From: Maniola hyperantus
Lineage: Eukaryota > Arthropoda > Insecta > Lepidoptera > Nymphalidae
Assembly: GCF_902806685.2 (NCBI RefSeq)
Contig: NC_048553.1
Coordinates: 5,315,099-5,379,098, forward strand
Length of the DNA: 64,000 bases
Direction of reading: 5' to 3'
Shown here one piece after another: positions 1 through 10,874 of the stretch (position 1 is the first letter of the stretch; each line of letters opens with the position of its first letter). The position numbers and the translations under genes were made by a program. The notes beneath the pieces are model-generated. The model made no database searches. It was given only the letters and a program-made list of their open reading frames with translations, and was not told the DNA's origin.

Positions 1-279
1 TTACTTATTTTATATGAGAAACAAAATGGTACTTTTAACGTAGGTAGGTACGCATATCTACTAGTTTGTGCCTTGCATGTGCTTATTAAATGATTATTTT
101 CTATATGGTCTGACTGACTGACTGTATAGACATCCGAGAATATGACACTTTGTACCCACTTTAATCTTTTTTTTAATAGGTACACACATGTATTAGTTTT
201 ATTGCTTTATGAAAAGTATTAACTAAATACCTACAGCATTTAAATACCTAGTATCTTATATCATGTACCTTAGTATCAT

Positions 280-563
280 CATCATGATCAACCCATCGCC
301 GGCTCACTACAGAAAACGGGTCTGCTCTCAGAGTGAGAAGGGTTTTGGCCATAGTTTACCACGCTGGCCATGTGGGGATTGGTAGGAGGTTGGAGGTTGG
401 TAGGGGGGTGGGACACCTTTGAGAACATTATGGAGAACTCTCAGGCATGCAGGTTTCCACACGGTGTTTTCCATCATTACTTGAAACGCACATAACTCCG
501 AAAAGTTAGAGGTGCCCGGGATCGAACCCACGACCTCCGATTATAAGGCGGACGTAGTGGTTA
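280..563 (-). repeat. tRNA-derived SINE copy
   Basis: On the minus strand the element begins near 563 and carries a tRNA-type B box (reverse complement of tgcccgggatcgaaccc at about 512-528). It ends in the 'gagccggcgatgggttgatcatgatgatg' type tail, seen here in reverse at 280-312. Related copies or fragments lie near 9135, 37802, 46341, 54275, 59284 and 61834, which shows a dispersed family. It is a retroposon, not a functional tRNA gene: no acceptor stem or anticodon arm is intact. Confidence 0.75.
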
Positions 564-849
564 GGTACTTAGTATGTGTGGAGGTAATTTTAATTAGAAT
601 TATAATATTTTCTCAAAATAAGAAGTGCTTAGAGCGTTTTGAGTATCCGCGTCTTGTCCCCGTTCGTGTACCTAAGTACAAGAAGAATTTATTCATTTAT
701 TTTATTTTATTTTTCATGTAGGTACCAAAATTGTAGTTAAATACAAAGAAATAATAAATTGAAAATGACACAAGAAGCTGGTAGGTACTACATATTCCAA
801 ATCACAGATGTACGCGCGCAACCAGTGTGCCCTTCTTGATCGGAATGGC

Positions 850-1165
850 GGTTCTATAATGATTTAATGGAACTGAATGTTGTTAAAACCATGGAACTGT
901 CAAAAAGGCGAATAGGCAGAACATGTGACACGTATGAACGGCACAAGAGCCCCGAAAAAGTTGCTGTACTGTACTGCAAACCGGAGCGGAGGGCCATAGA
1001 GGCCGAAGAAGACCTAAAGGTCTGGTCGGTGGATTGATGGAGTGGAGAAAGGACATGGGGGGTTTGGGGGTTTGAAGCTGGAATGAATGTGCTTCTGACC
1101 GCCTTCGAAGGAGAAGCCAAGGCCCACCCAGGGCTGTAACACTTTGATGATGATGATGCACTTTA
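850..1165 (+). mobile_element. Decayed LINE ORF2 3' end
   Basis: The plus-strand translation, broken by stops and frameshifts, runs through an arginine-rich stretch (MELSKRRIGR near 885) and ends EGEAKAHPGL-stop at about 1108-1140. It is followed by a short gatgatgatg tail. This C-terminal pattern is typical of reverse transcriptase ORFs of insect non-LTR retrotransposons. The copy is truncated at its 5' end and non-functional. The clade (RTE or Jockey-like) is an inference. Confidence 0.6.
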
Positions 1166-1520
1166 CGATGAATCGGGCCCAATAATCTGCCATTTTCCCT
1201 TGAATAACTACTTACATTCGATTGAACAGGTATGAGGTAGGTAGGTTCTTACCACAATCCTCAAATAAAACTGAGGCGCAGGTGGCTACGAAAACTAATT
1301 GAAACACCAGGTATAAAAACAACATTCGAATTATGCAAAATGATTGCATTAATCACACTTATTAACCGCACTGAGGTCTCCACAATAATATCAAGGTACC
1401 TAGCCCCTGCTGATTACCGTATCAAAACTCAAATTAGATAACATTTGTCATAGTTGTTTGTAATAATTATACCTATCTAATTAATAAGAAAAGTTGGTAA
1501 GTAGGTACTTAGATAGGTAC

Positions 1521-1686
1521 CTATAGTCCGCGACAGGTCGAGATTGCAATCGGCGAGAGCATGTCCCGCACAGCCCCACAACTCTCGCGCTAACCCGGTG
1601 TGGGCGAGCGCGGGCGACATGCGGGTGTGCGGGGTGTCGCCCCGCCTCATATCCCGATTGCCATCTCGACCTGTCGCGTACTATAG
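1521..1686. mobile_element. GC-rich MITE, copy 1 of 3
   Basis: A 166-bp element bounded by inverted repeats of about 32 bp. It starts ctatagtccgcgacaggtcg and ends with the near-exact reverse complement, with two mismatches. TA sits at both edges, as expected of Tc1/mariner-type target duplication. The interior is strikingly GC-rich with cgcacacccgc-like palindromes. Related copies are at 46634-46778 and 60982-61118. Confidence 0.75.
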
Positions 1687-1740
1687 GGATACTTAGTGCG
1701 CGCCTAGTTTAATCTGAAGTTGCAATATTAGGTAGGTACT

Positions 1741-2168
1741 TTTTAGGGTTCCGTACCTCAAAAGGAAAAATGGAACCCTTATAAGATCACTTTGTTGTCT
1801 GTCTGTCTGTCTGTCAAGAAACCTACAGGGTACTACCCGTTGACCTAGAATCATGAGGCAGGTAGGTAGATCTTATAGCTGAAATTTGGGGAAAAATCTG
1901 AAAACCGTGAATTTAGGCTTACATCACACAAAAAAAATTAAATTGTGGTCATGAACTAATATAATTAGTATTTTCAATTTTCTAAGTAAATAACTACCTA
2001 TATCAAGTGGGGTATCATATGAAAGGTCTTCACCTGGACATTCTAAAACAGATTTTTATTTATTTTTATGTATCATAGTTTTTGAAATATCCTGCAAAAT
2101 GTCGAAAAAATACGACTGTAGTACGGAACCCTCATTGCGCGAGCCTGACTCGCAGTTGGCCTGTTTTT
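1741..2168 (+). repeat. Interspersed 'gggttccgta...cggaaccc' repeat, near full length
   Basis: Starts tttagggttccgtacctcaa and ends near gcctgactcgcagttggcct. The same element is present nearly complete at 45346-45755 and as fragments near 5508-5737, 9832-9897, 26450-26500, 28196-28238, 35031-35300, 39940-40020, 63471-63650 and 63916-63960. Copies contain a gtctgtctgtc microsatellite. I see no open frame. It is a widespread lepidopteran repeat type; its class is not established here. Confidence 0.7.
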
Positions 2169-2449
2169 TATTTTAAATTTTAAGCATGTACAATAAAGTT
2201 AGTACTATACAAATCATGCCCGCGTGGAATAGTGCCAAGAATACTGGCTGCATTTCCGCGCTGGATAGTCAGGCTGATCCGTTGCTTATTATTATTTAGA
2301 TACTACCTAGCAGTTGCCAAAACAATTGTTAACAAAAATGTAACTTTTGCTGTACCTAACTAGTTACTGTTTAGTATAAAACTTTTTACGAAACTGAACC
2401 ACAAACTGAACGAAACTTGAACGAAAGCTCGACTCAAGGGCCCTGGCAT

Positions 2450-2653
2450 GGCAACACTGCAGGGCGATTGTCTTAGTTTAGTCACTGTCACTGTGTCAAC
2501 TCAACTGTCAACTGTCATTATTTTTATCAAAACAATAAACAAAAATAAAACAGTGTGAAACCTGAATTTAAGTTAAGAAAGAATATTTAAGAAATAAAAG
2601 TTTTAAAATATAGGTATGATAAAAGTTAAACATACAAACAAATTGTAACAGCT
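2450..2653 (+). promoter_or_regulatory. mtTFB2: Likely mtTFB2 promoter and 5' UTR
   Basis: Unique sequence directly upstream of the mtTFB2 start codon. It has no TATA box. A cluster of TGTCA/GTCAA words (gtcactgtcactgtgtcaac and repeats, 2480-2517) is followed by an A-rich leader. A similar cluster lies upstream of Nxt1 (about 52186-52250). Position makes it the likely core promoter; the motif's role is inferred. Confidence 0.4.
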
Positions 2654-5600
2654 ATGCTAGCTACTTCGAGAAGTCTAATCCTGCGACATAACCTTTTAAA
2701 TTTTAAGAGGTTTCGGCACAAAGTAAATAAACAACTTGAAGATAAGCCAGAACCGAAAGTGGCAACAGATGTAATGAATTATTTAAAAAACTCAGCAGAT
2801 TATAAAGAAATTGTTGACAAAGTGCCCAAATCACTTCTAAAGAAATATAAGGCTCCTGAAACAATGTATTTAATTAACAAAAATACAGCAAGGAATATTA
2901 CTGAGACGCTAGTAAATTACATCAGCAACGATGCTCCTATTGTTGAAATCAACCCTGGATTTGGATTTTTGACACGGGAACTTTTACATTGTCAAAAAAA
3001 TCCAATTTATTTATATGAAATTTCAAACCATTTTTCCCAATTCATAACAGTAAGTATAATCCATACTAATATTATAAATGCGAAAGTGTGTCTGTTTGTC
3101 TGCTAGCTTTTCACGGCCCAGCAGTTCAACCGATTTTGATGAAATTTGGTACAGAGTTAGCTTACATCCCGGGAAAGGGCATAGACTTCTTATCCCGGAA
3201 AATTAAAGAATTCCACTGGATTTTTCAAAAACCTAAATCCACGCAGACGAAGTCGCGGGCATCAGCTAGTCTAAAATATTTGAGAAATGGTTGATCTTTC
3301 AAAATTATTGAATCCAGGGCCATGGATGACATTTACAAACTCTTCTCCTTAATAAGCTTCTGGTTTTGTACAATAACGCTACAGGTAGGATAGATAAAAC
3401 TGTGTGGAGATAATGTGATCACATTTAGTCTGGGGCACATTCTACTTAAGCTAATGCATTAAAATAGCTAACAATTCTCCATCCGTGTCTGCAATTACTA
3501 ATTGTCATTCATGGATGATGTCAATATTTTACAGTGTTTATAAATAAATAAATAGATAAAATAAAAATATTTTATTTCAGACAGTTACCATCCATAACCA
3601 ATTTTAAATTAAATTAAAGTAGTTAGCATTCATTATTAAATTAAGTAACAATATCATATGAGGAAGAATTTTGGTAAATTGAGGTGGTAATCTTTTACCT
3701 TTTTTAATATCATCATCACTATCTGTTTATGGAACGAGCTTCCCTCGCAAATCCACCGTGCTGAATCCCTTAACAAATTTAAAATTGACGTCAAAGATCA
3801 TTACCTATCTCTTTGCTATCATCAGTAACGGCATAGTTTATTATTTAAATATGTGTATATATATCTATGTAGTCTTATGTATGTCTATTATATTTTATTT
3901 GTATGTATTAGTGTATTAACAATATGTATTTTATATTCTTATTATATGGTTTAGTTTATTTAGCTATTGGTATTTAGGTTTATTTTACACCACCTCCCAT
4001 TGTCCATTTGTTCGTTTTTTCCCTAGCGTTAAGGTTGTCTGGAAGAGATCGCTATTTAGCGATAAGACCGCCTTTTTGTACCTACTTATTAAGATTTCTT
4101 TTTGTAACCTGTCATTTGTGTTTCTGTGGTGCAATTAAGTATATACATACATACATACATACATACACTATCAATTTATGAAATTACAGCCATAGATAGA
4201 TATCTGCAGAATAGTCTTATGGCTAGTGTATGTAGACAGAAATGCACTGGTGAGTTCTATTTATAGTAACCTGATATTACAATTTTAGGAAATACAATCA
4301 CAATTTCCTGACAAAATCCATTTTAAATCTGGTGATTTCTTTGGAATGTGGAAGTTAGCATTTAAAGACAAATTGGATGATGGCAATAGATTAAAAGAAT
4401 TGCTAGGAGATCTTGCGACTGATGATAACGGTAAGTAAATAAGTTTGCATCAATGATAATAATTTTTAAATACATACTATCAAAAAGTATGGATCTGCAG
4501 AATGCCACCTTTGCATCTCTCTGGGTATCGCAACCAGAGCAGCTATGACTGCTAAGTTATGATTCATTCATCTGCAAAGCCGAAATTCCAGATATGTATC
4601 TATAGGGGGCTGCTTACGCTAGCATTTAGCCACACGGGCATATATTGTAAGAAATAGCATGAGCAGTTCAGTTGTTCCCTGCTCGCCGAAATAACTGGTC
4701 CTTTCTTATTAGTTTGTCACAGTATTTATTCTATTTTATGTAACTGTAATAAATCCGTAATTAATTGGTGAACTTGGTGTTATTTGAACCTGATAGACTA
4801 AACGAGAACACGGCGCTATCTATTGGTAAGATATTCTCTAGAAGAATTACCGATAGGCCAACAACACATCTCGGTAAAGTATCCATTAAGCCAGTCTAAG
4901 TGACAGTTGTATGTGCATGAATTTGTTTCAGATAGAATTTTGAACATAATTGGTGCCATGCCAAGTTTGACTTTTGTGAAACACCTCATAAGTACTATAG
5001 TTTTCCACAATGAAACCAGCCAATTGGGTAGACCAGACCTTTATATTGCTATGCCAGGACATCACTATGAGGTATTTTCATTTTACCACATACCTATAAT
5101 CCTATACCTATTCAGGTGCTAATAGACAGGCACTAACTTCAACAAATGTTGGACACATAACAAAGAAACGAAGCGCAAAACTGGGTCTGTTAGTTTTTGA
5201 ATAGGGTAATAAATTAATAACCTTGGCCACTGACATAAAATTCCTATAACAAAAAATAATAATTTTACTAGCGGACGCCTCGCGACGTCATCCGCGTGGA
5301 TTTAGGTTTTTAAAAATCCTGTAGGAACTCTTTAATTTATGTCACTCTCCAGGTCTTAAACCAAGAGTAAAAAACCCACAAACCCAAAAAGAGTAAAAGA
5401 GTTCCCACGGGATTTTTATAAACCTTACTCCACGCGTACGAAATCGCGGGCATCAGCTAGTTAATTAAATAAATTAAAAAAATAAAATTAAAAATGAACT
5501 ATTTGTTACTTTTTTATTTTATTTTTTTAAATTGGTATTTACAATTTTCAAAGTAAGATAACTATACCAAGTGGGGTATCAAATAAAAGCGCTTTACCTG

Positions 5601-8600
5601 TACATTCTAAAATAGATTTTTATTTATTTTTATGCATAATGGTTTCTGATTTATTGTGCAAAAAATGTTGAAAAAAATACGTTGAAAAAAGTACGGAACC
5701 ATCGGTGCGCGAGTCTGACTCTCACTTGACCGGTTTTTGTACGTACTATATCGGCTGTGAACTGGGAACCTGGCCAATCTTCCAAAAAGGATTTTTTGTG
5801 CTATTTTGTACTCTGCACAGTTCAACACAGTTCTGAACAGATCTATGTAGTTTGGAAAAAAATGAAAATCAGGTACACTAGGGAGGCTTTAACTACACTG
5901 GCAGACGTATACAACCACAATTTAGCTGAAGTAAGGATTTTCTTACATCATGTTTGTTAAAATATTATAGGTACCATTTGCTAGTTAATTGCGATCAGAA
6001 TTATGATTTTAATTTACTTATTGAATCTTTTCCTATTTTCAGTTTCTGACGGACAGTTCTATTCAAATGAGCAAATATAAATCGATACCAGCACTCTTTC
6101 AACTACTCTTTGATTTTAAAGTTTTAAACAGAGTGCCTAAAGTACACTTCTTGCCGTGGATGTTCAGTGAAAATAATGTGAAATCTACCATCGTAAGTAA
6201 TTTCTAATTAAATCGTTAAGTATTGGAACACTGATATAGATATTTTGAATAGGAGCCTGAAATAAAGAAAACGCGTGAGAACAATATAGGTAAATACAAG
6301 GAACTGTATTACAAAACGTACAGCACGACACTGTTGTGTATACATTTTTCAGTGATTGTAATTCGCAAGAAACGCTGAAATAATAATACCTAAACCCGCG
6401 TCTCCTGGGCATCGCGCCCGACGCTCTGCCAAAATGTATGTTCGCTCAGTATTGAAGCGACTGTTTATGCCATCTAGTAGACTAGTAGCAAAACTTTTTG
6501 CAGCTATCGAAACTACTTTCAAAGGCCCATATTACAATATAATTACAATGCAGCTCTTTGAACGTTTAAAAAATTATATTGTTCTAAAACACAGTAATTA
6601 TAATTAAGGTAATCTGAACTGAATATTTTTTCTACAACAGATTGAAGAGAACTGCCTGTATTTAGTGAGGATAACACGAAAGAAGACATTGCCGTGTGCG
6701 CCGAGGGATCTGCCACTTCTGTGGTACTTTTTTAAACCACAAACTTTTTCTAAATGTACTAGAGTTATCCCGATGTTAGAGTAAGTTTACAATTTACATA
6801 TCCTTTATTCCTTTATATGTGTAACGAGTACTTAACACTTAAAGGAAGGTGTCTGGTGGGAGGCTTCGGCCGTGGCTAGTTACCAGCCTAACGGCAAAAC
6901 CGTGATTTAGCGGTCCGACACGATGCCGTGTAGAAACCAAAGCGGTATGGGTTAAATGAAACTTCCATTCCCTTCCAGGTTAGCTTGCTACCATCTTAGT
7001 CTGCATCATCACTTACCACCAGGTGAGATTGCAATCAAAGTCTAACTTGTATTTGAATAAAAAATGATTAGGTTTTTTTAAAAATTTGAGTCACAAAGAA
7101 AGCCTCCAAACCATAGCACCATTTAAAAACTGATTAGTAACTTTTAAGCATCCAGCATAAAACTGTAACTGGATGATTTTTGTACATTAAATATATTTTG
7201 AAAATTTTAATGGGAGGAAACATTATTATCGATACAGACCCCACAACCATTTTTTTTTAATTTTTGACTGTCTGTTTGTTTTTTTTTGTTTTTTTTTTCT
7301 GTGCGCGCATCACGCGTAAACTACTCAACGGATTTAAATGAAATTTAGTACAGTGGTAGCTGATACTTCGGGTTAACATAGTAGGGTAGTTTTCATCCCG
7401 AAAATAATAAGGGATTCGTCGGGATACGGGATCAAATTTTTTACCTATTTTACCGCATAACTCGGTAAAATTTAAACCGATTTACACAATTCTTTTTTTC
7501 TACAAAGGTTGGTACAGTGTGAATTTAGTGAAGATTAAATAAACAGTTTCAGAAATAGCGGATGGAACTCCTCAATGGGCAACAGCAAATCGATCGCGAT
7601 CACTATAATAGCTTAGTAAAAAGTAGACTCTTAACTATAATACATAACATATACCATACAATAGATTTTCATTTTTTTCTCTATTAGCTACACCTTTGAT
7701 TCCGGTAAAAAAAATTGAAACGCGCCTAAAGTTCTTAGTGCAACTCAATGCGGGGTTTATCATTACACGAGTAATGTTTATAATATTTTAATGTAGATAA
7801 CGGGTACATACCACGATTAATTTGATGTTGTTATTTGTCGATATTTCAACCCAATTGCACGGGTCGTGGTCACGACGGGTCGGGACGTCCTACCGGACCG
7901 ACCGGCCGATGGACGGACCGGACGTCGTTACTATTGTATATGTCTTTTTACGTAATTTAAATTAATTAGTGACCACTGGTTGGATGTAATTGCATTTTTT
8001 TGCACACTGTCTGATGCAGTAGGTTGTGTTCGGGTCTAACTATTGTAGTTCTATCTGTTATGTATCCACAATTTTGCAAAAGAAATTTATTCGAATTGAT
8101 TTGATATACTGCGCACTACGCAGATAAAGAAGTCTCACTCATAATAAATAAATCACAGGTTACATATCTTTTAGGCAATGGATTCCCGGTTGCGGCGTGT
8201 GGCTTATTACTGGCCAAGATCCCCCCGACACGAACAAGGAAGTAGCTCCTGGTGGAGATGATGCGGCACTGCCTCACATGACGATATTCACAGAATTTGG
8301 TGATCTCAATTTACACCAGAAAGTGACTGTCTTTAAAAGGTGTGTATTTCGAGTGTTTCTTGCAGATAGACGGGGGAAAAAATCTTCTTAAGATACGATC
8401 TCGTTGAAGAGAGGTCGGGCTTAGGGATTGCAATCCCGCAGCTCACTCAATCCCGCGGGATTGATCATATTTGAAATTATTCACAGTAGTTAAACTTTTT
8501 GCCCCGTTTGTATGTAAGATAAAGTATTAATTTTTTGATCTTATAAGATCGAAAAATTAATACTTTATCTTATTTAAAATTATGTTATAAAATCGAATTG

Positions 8601-9438
8601 AAACTACAGGTTTTTGTTTAAAAAATCAAGTATTATTAATTAAACATGTCTTAAATTATGCAACAAAAATTATTTGTTTTCTAACAAAATAACAATGAAA
8701 TTATAATTAAGTACGAGTAATTAGTAATCAGCCTTATTAGACCTTAATTTTTAAATGTCAAAGCATCAAAAGTTTTGTTTAATTTTACCCTTACATCTAA
8801 CAACACGAAGCCGCATGCCAGCCCCCGCCCAATGTGCGAAACGGTAACGTCGTGCTCGAGCCACTCGCTTTCTTACGCAAAACTTCACGAATGTTTTTGC
8901 GGTAAATTTAAATTTGCGGGATCCGCGTTTTGAAGGTGCTCCACTTATTAATCCAGCAGATTAATAAGTGGAGCGGGAATGCCGGATCCCGTTTTGCGGG
9001 ATTGCAATTCCTAGTCGGGCTACCCCCCGTTCCCACTTATCGTTTCTCGGGTCCGGATTTAAATCAGATGTTCCAGTGGCAGAATATTTTATATAAAGCT
9101 ATTCACACTTGTCGGAAACCGTTTTTCATATTATTTTTCATATTAGTCTGCCAATCCGCACTTTGCCAGCGTGGTAGACTATTTCCAAAACCCTTCTCAT
9201 TTTGAGAGGAGACCCGTGCTCTGTAGTGAGCCGGTGATGGGTTGATCATGATGATGATAATGATGTATTTTATTCCAGATTCATTTCCTGGCCGGAGTTC
9301 GAGCAGTGCCCGTACAGAGTTACGATGGAAAACAACTTGCCGAAGTTTGCTTCACATATCGACGATGACAAGGCCACTATCGCTGTTCCTATAGACGAAA
9401 TGGATGGCTCAGATACCGAAATAGAACCTGATCAATGA
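2654..9438 (+). CDS. mtTFB2: Mitochondrial transcription factor B2 (dimethyladenosine transferase 2 homologue)
   Basis: Eight coding exons: 2654-3049, 4289-4430, 4932-5071, 5841-5930, 6043-6192, 6641-6780, 8175-8339, 9279-9438. All junctions are GT/AG and in phase, giving 460 aa. The protein has a basic N-terminal mitochondrial presequence (MLATSRSLILRHNLLNFKRF). A degenerate Rossmann methyltransferase fold follows, with motif I as EINPGFGFLTREL near residues 100-110. Later come RVPKVHFLPW and EQWIPGCGVWLI, which are characteristic of insect TFB2 proteins. Members of this family evolved from KsgA-type rRNA dimethylases but act with mitochondrial RNA polymerase to open promoters. The NPPY-type catalytic motif appears replaced (GAMPSL). 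The ATG chosen is the first in frame and gives the presequence. The C terminus is acidic. Introns hold repeats; a Helitron-like element begins about 15 bases after the first donor. Exon 4 (5841) is the least certain acceptor. Confidence 0.9.
3066..3272 (-). repeat. Helitron-like (Lep1-type) repeat, complete
   Basis: Runs from ataatataaatgcgaaagtgtg-type sequence to gtcgcgggcatcagctagt. It contains a hairpin-capable ccacgcagacgaagtcgcggg segment just before a CTAG end. This matches the published lepidopteran Helitron-like family Lep1 as I remember it; the name should be treated as probable. Many diverged relatives occur through the window. Confidence 0.65.
3721..4168 (+). mobile_element. LINE 3' end with (acat)n tail
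   Basis: Translation at about 3730-3830 reads WNELPSQIHRAESLNKFK, the usual C-terminal end of insect LINE reverse transcriptases. It is followed by a 3' UTR containing ggaagagatcgctatttagc and closing in a catacatacatac microsatellite at 4145-4168. A related 3' UTR fragment lies at 36818-36935. The copy is 5'-truncated and sits in mtTFB2 intron 1. Confidence 0.65.
5267..5461. repeat. Helitron-like repeat with inverted ends
   Basis: Begins with the actagc..gcgacgtcatccgcgtgg end and finishes with the opposite-orientation ccacgcgtacgaaatcgcgggcatcagctagt-type end. The copy therefore looks like two fragments fused head to head. It lies in mtTFB2 intron 3. Confidence 0.5.
5508..5737 (+). repeat. 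3' part of the 'gggttccgta' interspersed repeat
   Basis: Carries the gtggggtatcaaataaaagc and gtacggaaccatcggtgcgc blocks also seen in the 1741-2168 and 45346-45755 copies. It ends about 100 bases before mtTFB2 exon 4. Confidence 0.6.
6842..7064 (+). repeat. LINE-type 3' UTR repeat
   Basis: Contains gtgggaggcttcggccgtgg and, towards the end, catcatcacttaccaccagg followed by attgcaatcaaagtctaact and aataaa. This is the recognisable 3' end of a common lepidopteran non-LTR element. It lies in mtTFB2 intron 6 with no coding part left. The rest of this intron (7065-8174) has a Helitron-like remnant (about 7240-7470) and a GC-rich repeat patch (7855-7930). Confidence 0.5.
8515..8572. repeat. 58-bp near-perfect palindrome
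   Basis: Starts taagataaagtattaatttt and is mirrored around gatcttataagatc with one mismatch per arm. It could fold into a long AT-rich hairpin in the last intron of mtTFB2. No open frame; probably a fold-back element or its remnant. Confidence 0.85.
8938..8974. repeat. Short perfect hairpin (16-bp stem)
   Basis: gctccacttattaatc at 8938-8953 is matched exactly by its reverse complement at 8959-8974 around a 5-base loop, in the last intron of mtTFB2. Confidence 0.8.
9135..9264 (+). repeat. SINE fragment
   Basis: Tail half of the SINE family described at 280-563, here in the opposite orientation (ctgtagtgagccggtgatgg, then gttgatcatgatgatgataa). It ends just before the last mtTFB2 exon. Confidence 0.6.
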
Positions 9439-9443
9439 TACAA

Positions 9444-9449
9444 AATAAA
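9444..9449 (+). other. mtTFB2: mtTFB2 poly(A) signal
   Basis: AATAAA begins six bases after the stop codon, followed by a T-rich stretch (atctttttgttttag). This predicts a 3' UTR of only a few tens of bases. Confidence 0.6.
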
Positions 9450-9514
9450 TACAATATTAACTTATCTTTTTGTTTTAGTTTAGATGATCTTTGTACATGA
9501 CATGAAACATATGT

Positions 9515-9687
9515 TACAGTACGCGGCAGAAACCTTTACGACCGCAGTACATTGACCTATAGAAGGAGATAGCAGATTTGTAGAGCATAGTCTCTGTCGT
9601 TGAGACCGACAAAACGTCATATAGGTATGAGTGACAGAGACAACGCTCTACAAAGCCGATGTACATTACTTTCTGCCACTTACTGTA
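9515..9687. mobile_element. Short inverted-repeat element (MITE)
   Basis: Starts tacagtacgcggcagaaa and ends with a near reverse complement (tttctgccacttactgta). The inner halves also pair imperfectly. No coding capacity. It lies in the mtTFB2/aftiphilin convergent intergenic region. Confidence 0.65.
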
Positions 9688-9963
9688 CGTTTGGGTCTGT
9701 ACATCTAGGATGAAATATTAAAAAACTACGGCGTCAGTTTTTTTAAGTATTTACCTACTAAGACATTTCTTACAAAAAACTACATCGAAATATACAAAAA
9801 ATGGGTAAAAATGAGTAATTTTCGGTCATTTTAAGGTTCCGTACCTCAAAAGGAAAAAAGGAACCCTTAAAGGATCACTTCGTTGTCTGTCTGCATGCAT
9901 CAAGCAAAACAAAACTACGTGTTTGACCATCTCGGAAGCATGCAGAGTGCAATCATCGTGTAA

Positions 9964-10108
9964 GGGCCGGTTTCCACATAAGCGGAGCGGAGAGATGTGT
10001 TCAGTCGACCAAGCAAATAACGTGATATTTTTTTCACGTCATCTAATAAAAAATTTGATTGATCGACTGGACACGCCTATCCTCTCCGCTTAGTTAGAAA
10101 CCGGGCCT
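9964..10108. mobile_element. Short inverted-repeat element (MITE)
   Basis: Left end gggccggtttccacataagc pairs with right end ctccgcttagttagaaaccg followed by ggcc. The middle is AT-rich. The rest of 9439-10440 has a fragment of the gggttccgta repeat (9832-9897) and a decayed SINE (about 10130-10250), and no gene. Confidence 0.65.
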
Positions 10109-10444
10109 CAGCTTTCCTTTCAGGTTGTCTCGAGTCTCTTCAGAATGAGGCTTTAGACCATCTAGTCAAGTACGGACTGGCAGAATTCACACAACTTTGA
10201 GAAAATTATGGAGGAAACTTTACTGGAGGCAAAAATGCACGATGTTTTTTCTTGTTTCGCCAAACAAGTGATAGATATTACCTAATCGCATAAATGCTAT
10301 ATAGTATATACTCATTAGTCAAGCAATCCATACATTTCAATCTAGCACTTCATTGCTGGAATAACCTAGCCACAACCTAACCCATCGGAATAACAGCCAT
10401 ACATTTCCTTCTTTTAATAAAAAACAACATAAATAATACAATCT

Positions 10445-10450
10445 TTTATT
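10445..10450 (-). other. AFTPH: Candidate aftiphilin poly(A) signal
   Basis: AATAAA on the minus strand about 425 bases after the aftiphilin stop codon. It is the first well-formed candidate seen beyond the AT-rich 3' UTR; usage is inferred. Confidence 0.4.
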
Positions 10451-10874
10451 GTGATGATAAAATTATCTATTTTTACATTTTATACATTTTTAACATTATA
10501 TACAAACAATTTTAATACTTGGTATTTATAAATATTGCTTTTTCTAAATTAAATTACATTAATTTCATATAAATCGCAACAAAAATGTATAATTAATACA
10601 AATAAATAGGACGGGTTTGTCATTTAATAAAATAACATAAAATTGTATTCCATATCATTAAGTTTTCCGTGCTGAATACTGTGCTCGAGAAATTCAAGGT
10701 GAAAAGTGCGAAGGTAAAACTGTTAACTAGGTATACTCGAAAATAATTTAACTAAGTACGATATCATTTACTAACAATATTGACATTGTCCCACCACCAC
10801 ACTATTTACATATATCTTATATTTAACTTAAGTACATCATAGTATGTATATCATAGAAAATAATTACAGTACTG

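Larger units (their letters stand above)
1..2640. other. Repeat-rich intergenic region, no gene seen
   Basis: No open frame here looks like a conserved exon. The stretch holds a SINE, a decayed LINE 3' end, a GC-rich inverted-repeat element and a long interspersed repeat, each listed separately, with many copies of short taggtaggtac-type runs. The last 200 bases are the likely 5' region of mtTFB2. Confidence 0.7.

Noticed and set aside
512..528. tRNA-like B box
   Set aside because: Belongs to a SINE; no complete cloverleaf, so no tRNA gene is called here or at the other SINE copies.
4145..4168. catacatacatac run as a possible CRISPR-like or satellite array
   Set aside because: A simple microsatellite at a LINE 3' end. 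No CRISPR array exists in this window, and none is expected in a eukaryote.
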